Source: Brachionus manjavacas
Taxonomy: Eukaryota; Rotifera; Eurotatoria; Ploima; Brachionidae
Reading direction: 5' to 3'
DNA length: 64,000 nucleotides
Assembly (NCBI GenBank): GCA_019054805.1
Contig: JAHQIY010000002.1
Coordinates: 9,734,001-9,798,000 of the forward strand
The notes beneath the pieces were generated by a model. That model was given only the letters and a program-made list of their open reading frames with translations, did no database searches and was not told the origin of the DNA. Of this stretch, positions 15,001 through 25,376 are shown piece by piece. Numbering within the stretch: the first letter of the stretch is position 1; every line of letters starts with the position of its first letter. Position numbers and translations under genes: made by a program.

Positions 15001-16480
15001 TTTTCTCAAAAATAATAATTTTTGCAAAATAAAAAGTCATATTTGCTTGAAAATATTAATATTTACTTTAAAAAAGATCATTATTTTTCAAAAAAAATAA
15101 TTTTAGCAAAAAAAAGATGATTTTTGCTTGAAAATATTAATATTTGCTTTAAAAGAAATAATTCTGTTAAAAAAAAGATCATTTTTTCTCAAAAAAATAA
15201 TTTTAGCCAAAAAAAAGATTAATTTCTCTTAAAAAGAAATAATTTTGCTAAAAAAAAGATGATTTTTGCAAAATAAAAGATGATTTCTTTTCGAAAATAA
15301 TAATTTTTGCTTGAAAAAAAATCATTTTTGCTTGTAAATAATAATATTTACTTTAAAAGAGATCATTATTTTCCAAAAAAAATAATTTTAGCAAATAAAA
15401 GATTAATTTTTCTTAAAAAGAAATATTTTTGCTAAAAAAAAGATGATTTTTGCTTGAAAATATTAATATTTGCTTTAAAAAAGATCATTTTTTCTCAAAA
15501 ATAATAATTTTTTCAAAATAAAAAGTCATTTTTGCTTAAAAATATTAATATTTGCTTTAAAAAAAAAATAATTTTAGCAAAAAAAAAGATAAATTTTTCT
15601 TAAAAAGAAATAATTTGGCTAAAAAAAAGATGATTTTTGCTTGAAAATATTAATATTTGCTTTAAAAGAAATAATTCTGTTAAAAAAAAGATCATTTTTT
15701 CTCAAAAAAAATAATTTTAGCCAAAAAAAAGATTAATTTTTCTTAAAAAGAAATAATTTTGCTCAAAAAAAGATGATTTTTGCTTGAAAATATTAATATT
15801 TCCTTTAAAAAAGATCATTTTTTCTCAAAAATAATAATTTTTGCAAAATAAAAAGTCATATTTGCTTGAAAATATTAATATTTACTTTAAAAAAGATCAT
15901 TATTTTTCAAAAAAAATAATTTTAGCAAAAAAAAGATTAATTTCTCTTAAAAAGAAATAATTTTGCTAAAAAAAAGATGATTTTGCTCAAAAAAAGATGA
16001 TTTTTGCTTGAAAAAAAATCATTTCTTCTCAAAAAAAATAATTTTAGCAAAAAAAAAGATTAATTTTTCTTAAAAAGAAATAATTTTGCAAAATAAAAGA
16101 TGATTTCTTCTCAAAAATAATAATTTTTGCAAAAAAAAAGATCTTTTCATCTGAAAAAGAAATAATTTTGCTAAATAAAAGAGCATTTTTGCAAAATAAA
16201 AGATGATTTAAGCTCGAAAAATAATAATTTTTGCAAAATAAAAGATCATTTTTGCTTGAAAATATTAATATTTGCTTTAAAAAAGATCATTTTTTTCAAA
16301 ATAAAATAATTTTAGCAAAAAAAAAGATTAATTTTTCTTAAAAAGGAATAATTTTGCTAAATAAAAGAAAAAATTTTGCTATATAAAAGATGATTTCTTC
16401 TCAAAAAAATAATTTTTGCTTGAAAAAAAATCATTTTTGCTTGTAAAAAATAATATTTACTTTAAAAAAGATAATTTTTT
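1..16480 (+). repeat. AT-rich satellite array, left block
   Basis: The block consists of short units of about 18-20 bp, each an A-run followed by a core such as GATGATTTTTGC, GATCATTTTTTCTC or AATAATTTTTGC. These are arranged in a higher-order pattern whose marker (AAATCATTTTTGCTTG then AATAATAATATTTCC) recurs at irregular spacings of roughly 370-890 bp. Sequence is nearly free of G and C apart from the TTTTGC/GATGA cores. The part beyond ~12900 is a different sub-type: it gains GATCTTTTCTTCTG and AATTCTGTTAAA units, and a ~820-bp block starting near 14464 is repeated near 15283. I see no genes. Short reading frames rich in F, I, K and N are a by-product of the repeat and have no coding support. 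Confidence 0.95.
14464..15900 (+). repeat. two consecutive ~820-bp higher-order satellite copies
   Basis: The unit beginning GATTTCTTTTCGAAAATAAT near 14464 recurs near 15283 with the same order of sub-units, including the TTTGCTTGTAAATAATAATA block, the AAATAATTTGGC unit and the AATTCTGTTAAA unit. The copies are nearly identical, which implies recent unequal exchange. The sub-type resembles the right-hand satellite more than the distal left array. Confidence 0.75.
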
Positions 16481-16815
16481 ATTTTGCAAAATTATTTCTT
16501 TTAAAAATTTTTTCAAGCAAAAATGATTTTTTTTCAAGCAAAAATTATTATTTTTGAGAAGAAATCATCTTTTTTATAGCAAAATTATTTCTTTTTAAGA
16601 GAAATTAATCTTTTTTTTGGCTAAAATTATTTTTTTTGAGAAAAAATGATCTTTTTTAAAGCAAATATTAATATTTACAAGCAAAAATGACTTTTTATTT
16701 TGCAAAAATTATTATTTTTGAGAAGAAATCATCTTTTTTTTAACAGAATTATTTCTTTTTGAGAAAAAGCGATCTTTTTTCAAGCAAAAATCATCTTTCA
16801 TTCAAAGAAAAAATT
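16481..16815 (-). repeat. inverted block of AT satellite at palindrome edge
   Basis: At about 16481 the satellite changes strand: the cores now read GCAAAAATCATC and GAAATTAATC, the reverse complement of the array to the left. The inner ~60 bp (about 16750-16815) mirror 46235-46300 closely; further out the match to the right flank breaks down into non-aligned satellite units. The strand switch marks the outer end of the left palindrome arm. Confidence 0.85.
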
Positions 16816-18971
16816 ATTTTTGATGCAATTTAATTAATATTTATTTCGAATACTACTAAAAAAACAACATTTTTCAATTTTGGATTAGAATGTGCTTTTG
16901 AAATAACTACTTATTTTATCTCAAAATGTTATTTTTAGAGAAATAAGTTATTTTCAAAATAATTTCTTATCAAGAAGAAAAATTATTTATTTGAATAATA
17001 ATTATTTTTTTGAATAAAAATTAATTTTTAGTACAAAAATTGCTTAAAAAAACACATGTTTCAATTTTAGTTTAGACTGTTTTTTTGGAAAAATATTTCT
17101 TATCTTGAGGAAAAATTATTTTTTTTTTTTAAATTATTTTTTTTTTTTTTAATTATTTTTTTTGTATTAAAAAATAATGTTTTAGGATTAAAATGACTTT
17201 TTTTTGAAATAAGCTAAAAGAATAACGATATGTTGAAATAAATAGAGGTAAGGCATTTTTAAATTTTTTAAGTTCAGGAAAAAATGAAGAAACTACTTGT
17301 TTGCAATTACTCAATGGAGTATGATATTCGATATATCTTGATTCGAATATAACTTCTTATTTTGAGCAAAAATTATTTTTTCTTCCATAGTTTCATCTTT
17401 GCATTTTGGTTTTTCAAAAGCCTGCTTTTTATATAAAGATTTTATAATTAATTTAATTTGTATAATTTATAAAATATAATAAAGCTTTTTTCAATTAAGA
17501 TTCATCAAATATTATTTCAAATATTATTTTAAAATAAAAAAAAAATGTAAAAAAATCAAATATTCGAGAAAAAATTAGTGACTTAACTAAAAAATAGGTG
17601 ACAAAATTCTGGTCACTTATTCCATCTCGAAAGATTAGGGGTCCAGTCTTGATGTGATATAGGTAAGATTCACTGGACAAAAATATGTAATCAACTGGTC
17701 AACTATGACTAAAGACACGATATTGGTTAAGATTGTATGATTAAAAAAAATCTTCTTTTATTAGCAAAAATGAACTTTTTTTGAGCATCTAGCAATATTT
17801 TGAATTAAAACCAGAGTTTTTTGTACTAAAAATAAATTTTTATTCAAGAAAGATAATTTTTATTCAAAAAATTAATTTTTCTACTAGATAAGAAATTATT
17901 TTGGAAAATAATTTTTTTCTCTAAAAATAACAATTTGAGATAAAATAAGTATTTATTTCCTTTTTATTTATTGCTTTTTATGAAATATTTGAAATGAAAA
18001 TCATTATTATTGTATAAAAACTAATTTTTTGTTCTAAAAAGTTAAAATTCATTTTTTATCACGCATCAGAATGGGATCAATATTAAAAACAATATTTTTG
18101 TAAGAAAAATACATTTTTGCTAAAAAAAAATTATTTAGCAAGAATAAAAGTCTAAAATAATTGTATAGCTTAAATATAAACTTATAAAATTAATCTTCAA
18201 TTAATGATTAAAAATAATTAATTCTAGTCGTAAAAATCGAAAAAAGGGTAAATATTTATCAATTTATTAGGTTTTTAAAATTCAAATATAAATTGATCTT
18301 AATTACTTTCTTTTCAAAAAAATCTTTATTTTTCTATTTTATTTAGTTAATAAAATTAAACCAAAAATCATTTAAAATACTAATGATATTTTATCTTGTT
18401 GTCTTTTTTTATATGAGAAAATTAAAAAGATAAAAAAAATATTTTGCATTTTGTTGCAATATTTTTTTATGTTTATTTTATTAAGTCTAGTAGGCTAGGT
18501 GACCATATTTCACTTATTATGTGAACAATTTTTGTTCTCGGGTTTTGTGAACTTTTAGTTTACTTAATTTTTGTCTTTACGGAAAGGTGATCCAAAATTG
18601 GAATATGTGAACAATTTATTAATTAGGTGAACAAAAGATTTTTATGGTTTCAGAGGAACACTTCTTTAGCAATATTAATGATATTTTATGAGATTTACTC
18701 ATCGATATTAGTTAAGAAACCTTAACTTTTGGTTTGAAGAGCTAAGTAGATTCGAAAGCTTAACTAAATGTTATACTAAATATGTGCTTCAACTGGCAAA
18801 GTAAAAATTTTGCTCATTTTCATTTTGTTTAATCTTGCTCAAAAATAAAAAAAGAAATTTTGAAAAATTGCAGTTTGCAATTTGAATTTTTATTTAAAAT
18901 AATTTATTAAAAAAATTAAAAATGTTAATTGAGTTTAGTTTTGATATATCTAAACAAAAAAATTTGTTTAC
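16816..18971. other. AT-rich region without recognised gene (left arm)
   Basis: About 2.1 kb of AT-rich DNA follows the satellite. The first kilobase contains degenerate satellite-like stretches (AATAATTATTTTTTTGAATA-like units). At 17575-17700 and 18495-18640 there are several GTGAAC/GTGACC words spaced irregularly, perhaps remnants of an old transposon. I see no convincing reading frame, RNA gene or splice-flanked exon. The mirror copy is 44076-46220. Confidence 0.7.
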
Positions 18972-19529
18972 CAATGGCCTTGCTGTCGTTTTTGTTGTAG
19001 ACGCGGCGAAAATTTGTCATTTCGAACATTTCGACGAGTTGGCACCACCGCCGACTGACAGCGAAACATGGACAGCGTGCCGATGCTGGCGTGCACGGCG
19101 GCCCGTTTGCCACAACTATCGAATTCAAATAGCTCAATTCTTGGCTGCCCACAAGCTTGCAATTCACGTACGCACTCACCGTGCTCGTCTTGAGCACAGC
19201 CCGGCTCAGCACTTTTGCCAAATGCAGCCATTTGCCCTCTTGGAACAGCTCCGAGCAGTTTAACTTGACCGAAGAGTCGCTCAGCTTCTCGACTTGCTTG
19301 AGCTGGTTCAGCAGACACTCGTCCGTGTTGACGAACAGCGAGTGGTTCTTGGCCCTCAAGTAGACGCACAAACAAGACGAGAGAGTGTCATTTAGCTTGG
19401 AATGCTTGATCAGAGTGAGCAGTCGGATGGGATGGAGGCTTTTGGCGTTGGAGGCGAACTTGTCGATGTAGAGCCAAGTGTAGTAGGTAAGACCGGATTT
19501 GGGAAGGAAGACGCGCTCGCCGCTGCCCA
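18972..19529 (-). pseudogene. WDFY3/ALFY-like (BEACH family) exon fragment, left arm
   Basis: A ~558-bp GC-rich island stands out in ~20% GC surroundings. It starts after a splice acceptor (CACTTAG) and ends before a GTAAAC donor. The translation has the pattern of the concanavalin A-like domain of WDFY3-type BEACH proteins: GERVFLPKSGLTYYTW, then LLTLIKHS, then LFQEGKWLHLAKVLSRAVLK followed by STVSAYVNCKLVGSQ. The typical 'A-x-IGT' segment (VHASIGTLSMF) is in another frame, and the following segment (QLVEMFEMTNFRRVYN) returns to the first frame, so two compensating shifts are present. Both arms share them. No other exon of such a gene is clearly recognisable nearby, so I read it as a captured or stranded host-gene exon. 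The WDFY3 assignment is from memory of the domain pattern. Confidence 0.6.
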
Positions 19530-20724
19530 CTAAGTGTAAGTATCATTTTTCCGATCGGGTCGGATCGCTCTGTCTCATTGAGACAATTAGCTTATTATCG
19601 AAATGCTTCAAGTTCATCTTTGTGTAATAAAAATCCAATCTTAGTAATTTCAAAAAATTACCCAAATATTTTTTTCTCTTTTTTTACCTTATTGAATAAA
19701 GTGTTGAAGGAATATTTCTGCGAAAAATAAAAAAATATGAATTTCATCGTTTTCTAATTCGATCAAAACCATTGAATGTTTCTTTACCAAAACCCATTCT
19801 GCTCATTAATCTCCAAAATCTATGCCCAGATCAATGTCGGTTGATCGACTATAGAATAAAAAACTACAGTTTACTGTGGAGTCAAAAACCAAATGACTGC
19901 ATGACAAATACTTCCAAAAGACACTCTTAAAAACTTTAAAATGAAAAGTAAAATAATAAGATATACTTTTGATTTTATTTCGATGTTGATAATTAAATAC
20001 CAGATTCAATATGCAAAAACAATAATTTATTCATAACAGGAAGAAAATTTGACATAACATATATATTTTATGAAAAACTTTAATTTTAATTAAAATAAGG
20101 AGATTTTTTTAGCAAATGAAATCTCATATAAGTCGTTTAAATTAATTTTTTTAGTTATTTTAATATTGGATACCAATTAAATGGTTATTTACGCTTTTGG
20201 CTTCACTTTAGAAGGGCATTGATACAAACGATGAATTATGAGTTAATTATTTTGAAAAATTCTTTAACATTTAGCTAAAACGATATTTTATGTCAAGGCA
20301 TCAATTCATTGAAGTTGATGATCAATTCAAAATATCATTTCAATTCAAAAGTGTTGTTTTTAAATATTAAAATAAATCTTTGATTTAATTAAAATAATTT
20401 TAATGTATTATGATTTACATGAATATAGATTTAGAAAATAAGAAAAACAATTTTTTAATTTATAATCAAAAATAAAAAATAAAAAATACAAAAATAAATC
20501 AAAAATCAATTACAGATTAAATATTTTATTGGATAAATATTAATAATAGTTTAATAAAATAAATTGAATTGACTTCAATCAAAATCATTCGATAACTACA
20601 AGTTAATTATAATAAATATCAATGTAATAACATATATATCCAACTAAAGAAAAAATTGAAAAAAAAAATTATTTAAAATTTAAATAATTCTCAAAAAACT
20701 TTCCATATTGTGTTCTGTATTGTT
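19530..20724. other. AT-rich non-coding stretch, left arm
   Basis: No gene is recognised. On the minus strand there are two very small splice-flanked candidates shared with the right arm: a 30-bp piece between CGCAG and GTAAAA near 19688-19717, and a ~60-bp piece near 19789-19850. Their frames are not convincing. An ~80-bp dispersed repeat lies at 20044-20128. The remainder is simple AT-rich sequence. Confidence 0.6.
20044..20128 (+). repeat. ~80-bp dispersed repeat, copy 1
   Basis: It runs from AAATTTGACATAACATATA through a near-palindromic AATTTTAATTAAAAT core to GGAGATTTTTTTAGCAAAT. The same sequence occurs at 35079-35155 in the same orientation and, by palindrome symmetry, at 27991-28070 and 42921-43003 inverted. 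On each strand it lies downstream of both the accessory gene and the transposase 3' exons. Confidence 0.8.
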
Positions 20725-22068
20725 TTAAAAGTTTAAAATGTTGAAGGCTTTGATGCTGCCGCATTGATTGAAAATTTCGAAATCCTTTTCACAAACATTA
20801 CAAACTCCTGAATTAGGTTTGTTGTTTAGAGATTTAGAAACATTTTCCATTGCAATTAAATTTTTTAACGAAAGAATTTGAGAATTTGATAAATTTTGGA
20901 TTGGAAATGGTAAATCATTTACAAATGGTTTAATATTTGAAAAAACAGAATCAACCATTTCAATATCGTTCGGTTGAGATGGATTGATGTATTGAAAAGA
21001 AGGAAATCTAAAATTTTTTTGAGAAACTTTTGAAGAATTTTCATTAATGTAATTATTAGATTTTTTATAATCATTGTTTGACGGTAACGCAGTAAAAGAT
21101 TCGTTCACAGGATTAATATGAGATTGGAATTGCTCACTGGATATATGAATACCAGAAGACTTTTTATTATTCATGAAAGAAAATTGCTCTGCAGAAAATT
21201 CAGCGCTTTTTCTCGAACTTAGCTCATTTAATTCGGATTTTAACTCTATGAGTTCTCCTTCTTTTCTTTCCAAATCAGATCTTATTTTGACCAATTCTTC
21301 ATTTTTTGTCTCTAAATTGTTGTTCATGTGCTGAAAATTAGTTTGAGTGACTGATTTTAGCTGAGCGAGTGCACCTTCATTTCTATCAAGTTGTATTCTT
21401 AAACTTATTTTATCCTTATCTTTTTTTAATAATTCTGAATTTAACTCATTAAATTTTTTTTCATACGAAATTTTAAATTCACTTTTATTATTTCTATAGT
21501 CTTCTATAATTTTTTCTTGGTCAGCTATTAAACTTTTCAATGATAAATAACTTTTACTTAATACTTTTTCTATTTTTAAATCACTTTCACTATTTAATTT
21601 TTTATTATTTTTTTCAACTAGATTTTTTTGATTAATTTCTTTGTTTTTATTGTAATGGGATTTTGTTTGATGTTGCTTTAGTCCCCTTTGCGAACAAGAT
21701 GAAAATTCGCATACATCGCATTTATAAGCTTCTATATTTTTGTTTCTTAAGTTTTTTTTTGACTGAATTAATTCATTTAAGGATTCCTCTTTACATTTTA
21801 TGTATTCTTCTTTGATTTCTTCATTTGGATGAGAATCTAAAGTGTAAATACAATCAGATCTTAATTCTGACAGTATTTTATCTTTTGTTGGATTAACCTC
21901 AAGGTTATTTTTGGAATTTAAAATTTCCGCATTTATTACTTCTTCTTGGAAAAAAATGGGTAATTTTTTACATGATTTGTCCAAAATTTGTTCTACATTT
22001 GGAAGTAAATTGTTATTTTCATCTAACTTATGAACTGAAGAATAAATTTTAGATGAATAATAAAACAT
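20725..22068 (-). CDS. C2H2 zinc-finger / coiled-coil accessory protein, left copy
   Basis: The protein is 447 aa with an ATG at 22068. A C2H2 finger lies at residues ~117-138 (C117, C120, H133, H138). A long charged coiled coil follows at ~165-285, then an Asn/Ser-rich linker. Near the C-terminus a second CNVCEKDF finger begins, but a one-base loss (one G where the right arm has two) shifts the frame, so the last ~20 residues are wrong; the right arm reads through to two histidines. The gene diverges from the NOF-like transposase over a 193-bp gap, with a TTATAAATA box just upstream of the ATG. I do not recognise the family. Position suggests an accessory DNA-binding protein of the same transposon, comparable in logic, not sequence, to second genes of other Mutator-like elements. 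A host gene trapped in the arm is the alternative. Confidence 0.75.
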   Translation of the reverse strand: MFYYSSKIYSSVHKLDENNNLLPNVEQILDKSCKKLPIFFQEEVINAEILNSKNNLEVNPTKDKILSELRSDCIYTLDSHPNEEIKEEYIKCKEESLNELIQSKKNLRNKNIEAYKCDVCEFSSCSQRGLKQHQTKSHYNKNKEINQKNLVEKNNKKLNSESDLKIEKVLSKSYLSLKSLIADQEKIIEDYRNNKSEFKISYEKKFNELNSELLKKDKDKISLRIQLDRNEGALAQLKSVTQTNFQHMNNNLETKNEELVKIRSDLERKEGELIELKSELNELSSRKSAEFSAEQFSFMNNKKSSGIHISSEQFQSHINPVNESFTALPSNNDYKKSNNYINENSSKVSQKNFRFPSFQYINPSQPNDIEMVDSVFSNIKPFVNDLPFPIQNLSNSQILSLKNLIAMENVSKSLNNKPNSGVCNVCEKDFEIFNQCGSIKAFNILNF

Positions 22069-22261
22069 TTCAAGTGTATTTATAAGGATTAACCATCCTA
22101 AATAATAATCAAAGCGTGTTTCTATATATGCCTAGATAAAGGAAAATTTTATATTTTCTATTATGCTTTTGAAATTAAAGGCCTCGTTTGTTTTATTAAA
22201 CAAAGTTGTGCAATTTATTTGATATTTTAAAAATTGGTTTTGGTTTTTCTCTAATAAAAAA
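22069..22261. promoter_or_regulatory. shared divergent promoter region, left arm
   Basis: These 193 bp separate the start codons of two divergent genes. A TATA-like TTATAAATA lies about 14 bp upstream of the minus-strand ATG, and a palindromic GGATTAACCATCC lies beside it. No clear TATA box is visible for the plus-strand gene. Shared control of the two genes is inferred from geometry only. The mirror copy is 40781-40972. Confidence 0.45.
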
Positions 22262-22709
22262 ATGGAAAAATATAAGTCTTTCACAGTCGCTTTAAGCTAT
22301 GAAGAGTGGAGTGGTCATCTCATAAGAGTCAAAGCAGAAAAAAGAAGAAGACTTTTAATAGATTTTCATGATAACATTAGTTTTAAGCTTCAAAATAATT
22401 ATGAAATTAATTGTTGGTTGAAAAACCTTTATAATTGGTTTAATACTAAAAGTTATTGGTCTGGACTTTATAGTTGTAAATATGAGTTGTGCAATAATAA
22501 GTTTTTTTGTTATTATAAAAATGAACCAAATCAATATTCAGACATTTATTTCAATATTCAAATGACAGAAAATTGCAACCACGAAAAGGTTATAAAAAAA
22601 TTAAGACACTGGGGAGAAATGAGAAATGAACAAGCAGTTAAACTTGTAGCCGATGGAATTTCATGTGTTTTAAATGATAATAAAATTTATAATTATGAAA
22701 ATGTTACAG
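22262..22709 (+). CDS. NOF-like MULE transposase, exon 1 (left arm)
   Basis: The exon encodes the N-terminal ~149 residues of a cut-and-paste transposase. Cysteines at 72 and 77 (CKYELC) and the pair C105/H107 (NCNH) fit the C-x4-C ... C-x-H pattern of WRKY-GCM1-type fingers known from Mutator-like and NOF transposases, which bind transposon ends. The segment HWGEMRNEQAVKLV following the finger also fits. The ATG is the first in frame after a stop and lies just inside the divergent promoter. The exon ends at an ACAG/GTGAAG donor with one leftover base, which joins in frame to exon 2. The reading frame continues a little into the intron before stopping, as expected. It continues to exon 4 only in the opposite arm. 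Confidence 0.7.
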
Positions 22710-22777
22710 GTGAAGATTTCTATAAAAGTATTTTTATTTTAAATTTAAAAAAAAAAATTTTATTTATTCATTAATAG

Positions 22778-22980
22778 AAAAATCTACTAATGAAAGCGTG
22801 TTGAAGATGATTAAGTCTGAAAGAATAAATGCCAATAAAATTAGTAACGATCATATTATCGATTTAAGAGCCTCATTAAAATTATGTCAAAAAATTTGTT
22901 TAAATACGGAACAATTACCAGGTTATATTCAAGAAATAAGTGAATATCCTTTTGGATTCATGTTAATGAATAGCATACAG
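22778..22980 (+). CDS. NOF-like MULE transposase, exon 2 (left arm)
   Basis: The exon follows a 68-bp intron (22710-22777, GT...TTAATAG). Joining completes codon 150 and keeps one open frame through 67 further codons. It ends at CATACAG/GTAAAT in phase 0. The residues (LRASLKLCQKICLNTEQ, then YPFGFMLMNSIQ) precede the catalytic domain, as in Mutator-like transposases where a PFGF/MLM-like stretch comes shortly before the first catalytic aspartate. No domain of its own is recognised. Confidence 0.65.
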
Positions 22981-24498
22981 GTAAATGAAACCATTAAAAA
23001 TTTAAATTAATAAAAATTGAAAGCAAGTCAAAACTTTTCATAGAATCAAATTATGTCATAAAGTGAACAAATTGCCGTGAAAAAAATAATTGTTTCAATT
23101 AGACTAAATCATACATATAAAAATAAAAAAAATGTAAATATATAAATATAAAAATAAATCATAATATCATATAAATCAGAGTAAGTCCCAAAAAAAGTCC
23201 AAGTCCAGACTTTTTTTTTAATTTGCTAGATCAGGCTTAATATCAAAAAATTTATATAATTTTTTACATCACTATTATAATTTTGGAATTTTTTCGACGT
23301 CAGTTAAACCTCACCACAAATTTATAAAAAAATTTCCACAAATTCAAATTTATAAAACAAGAAATAAATTGTTAATTAAATGTTTATGCCACGATTACTA
23401 TTCCAATTTATATAAAATGAAGGTTTATAATTTTTTCTTCTTCTCAGAAAATTCATTTTCAAAATAAATCTTCAATATAAAAATTATCCTTCCTTAATTT
23501 AAAAAAATTATCCCTAAATCATATTAATTTTTTTTTTGAAAGAAATTTATTTACTTCTAAAAAATATTGAAAAAAAAAACAAAAAAGAAATAAATTTAGC
23601 CATACATAAAATTATTTGATCTTTATTTTCTTAAAAAAAAATCGTATCCTTTTTTTATTAGTAAAATCAATCAATCAATAAATTACAGATAGATAATTTA
23701 GAAAGATGAAAAAAAAAATTCATTATTTTCTTTTGGCACATTAACATTAATAAATTTCAATGAAAATCAAGTAACAATGTTCCAGTCTGCAAATGTTATA
23801 CAAATTATTATTCGAGTTGCTCGTTCTGTCATTGCTCATGATTTCTAAATATTAGATTCGTTTGTGACTGAAAGATTCAAGATTCATTTGAATTTCGATA
23901 CAAAAAATATTTTATTTTTTGTTTCTAAAAATTATAACCTAAGATATTCAGGAGTCCGTACGATATGCTAAAATTGATTATTTAAATATCTGAACAATTT
24001 GAAATATCTAAATATTAATCTAATACATGTGTTTGTTAAATAGGAAAATATTATGAAAATTCGCTTGGAATAATTAATTTGCATTAAATATTGAGGGAAA
24101 GAATTGGATTATATTTGTCTTTTTTGAAAAAAACACTTAAAAAACTATTCTTTTGGAATTTTTTTTAAAGAAAAATTTCATCAAGCTGTTTTCAAATATT
24201 TTTATTTTTTACTTTTTAAATTTAATATAAAGTCTAAATTTGTAGTTTTTAAATTTAATTTTTGAAGGTAATTTATTCAACATTTTTACACACTCTTAAA
24301 AATTGAATAAAAATCTAAAGTTTACTAAATTTAAACCATTCAATATTAATTTTAGTGTTGTTTATTATAACTTTGATATTTTTTTAATTTATGTAAAAAT
24401 AACAGATTTTAATGCTTTGACTTAAAAACCACCTTTTGGAAATTATTTTCTTTTTAATTTTGGTTAATTAATGATATATTTTTTTTTTTTTAATTAAG
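22981..24498 (+). other. intron 2 of the NOF-like transposase (left arm)
   Basis: This 1518-bp AT-rich stretch starts with GTAAAT and ends with a poly-T tract and TTAATTAAG. Both sides are phase 0. I see no gene or transposon inside it. The mirror copy is 38544-40062. Confidence 0.6.
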
Positions 24499-25081
24499 GT
24501 CAAAATTTGGGAGAAAATCAGTTATTTAAACCCAGTATGGCATCTAGATGCCACTGGATCAATACTAAAAGAAGTCAATGAACAAAATTCGCCATTTTTA
24601 TTTTCTATGGTAATGCATGATACTGAAACTAAAACAATTGTTCCAATTTTCGACTTCGTTTCAACTTCCCACACAACAGCAACAATTTCGAAATATTTAT
24701 TAACATTTCGTAATAAAATTGAGGCTATATCTTCTAGTTGTTTAAACGTAGCTCCAGTTATAGTTATTGATTTTTCATGGCCATTTATCAATGCTCTATT
24801 AGAAATTTTTTAATTATTGCACAATTGAAACTTATCTAAATATTTGGTATCAAAAAATTATTCAGAAAAAACAAAGCATCGAATCATGGCCTTTAAAAAC
24901 TACTATTTATTTGTGTTCAACACACTTTTTAAAAATGATGATATCAAAAGTTCGAAAGTTTAATCTTTGCCAAAATGTGATAAAGTGTTTTATTTTTTCG
25001 TTTACTTTATTACAAAACTCCAAAACAATTGATGAATTTGAAAGCTATCTTGTAGATATTTTTTATTTGTTTTGCCAGAAG
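24499..25081 (+). CDS. NOF-like MULE transposase, exon 3 with two catalytic Asp (left arm)
   Basis: This exon holds the core of the DDE nuclease: WHLDATG with the first aspartate at 24547-24549, and VIVIDFSWPFINALLEIF with the second at 24769-24771, 74 codons later. This is the DATG...DFSW pattern of NOF-like Mutator-superfamily transposases. After LLEIF a run of six T causes a +1 shift; the expected continuation (NYCTIETYLNIWYQ and on to DIFYLFCQK) follows at once in the next frame. Exon length is 583, i.e. 194 codons plus one, so a single extra T explains it. Both arms have the T6, so it is either a shared mutation or a repeated sequencing error. The exon ends at CCAGAAG/GTAAG, phase 0. Confidence 0.75.
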
Positions 25082-25240
25082 GTAAGATTCATTTTAGTTA
25101 TCTGATTTTTATTAAAAAAAAATTAACTTTAAAATATTTGCTTTCGATATTAATGCGTAAAATTGGAACAGAAATTTAAAATGAAATTTGATATATTAAA
25201 ATGCGGAAGTAGAAAAACTTAATTTCAAAAAATTTAAATT

Positions 25241-25248
25241 TCGTTATT
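25241..25248 (+). repeat. Merlin target-site duplication, outer copy
   Basis: TCGTTATT here is repeated in the same orientation at 32858-32865, flanking the Merlin termini. Eight bases is the length known for Merlin insertions. Mirror copies (AATAACGA) are at 37796-37803 and 30286-30293. Confidence 0.8.
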
Positions 25249-25376
25249 GGGTCTTGTCATCTCTACGGACAATTGTCCCGGACGTTGTTGCAACAATATT
25301 TTCATCAACAATAACCTTCTTTGGACGACCTACACATACAATTTAAAAGTTCAACCAAGTCCTCACTCTTTACTAT

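Noticed and set aside
1-16480. Possible CRISPR-like array (short units with regular cores)
   Set aside because: No constant repeat with unique spacers; all parts repeat, and the setting is eukaryotic.
18922-19375. Overlapping 113-, 135- and 68-residue frames over the WDFY3-like exon
   Set aside because: They are open only because of the high GC of the exon; the frame with WDFY3-type motifs and splice sites explains the region, apart from a piece of the 135-residue frame that carries the slipped segment.
19806-20009. 67-residue minus-strand frame (mirror 43038-43241)
   Set aside because: No recognisable motif and composition like surrounding AT-rich DNA; part may be a tiny exon but frames do not agree.
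24522-24791. 89-residue minus-strand frame over exon 3 of the NOF-like gene
   Set aside because: Antisense to the DATG/DFSW exon and has no motif; mirrored at 38251-38520.
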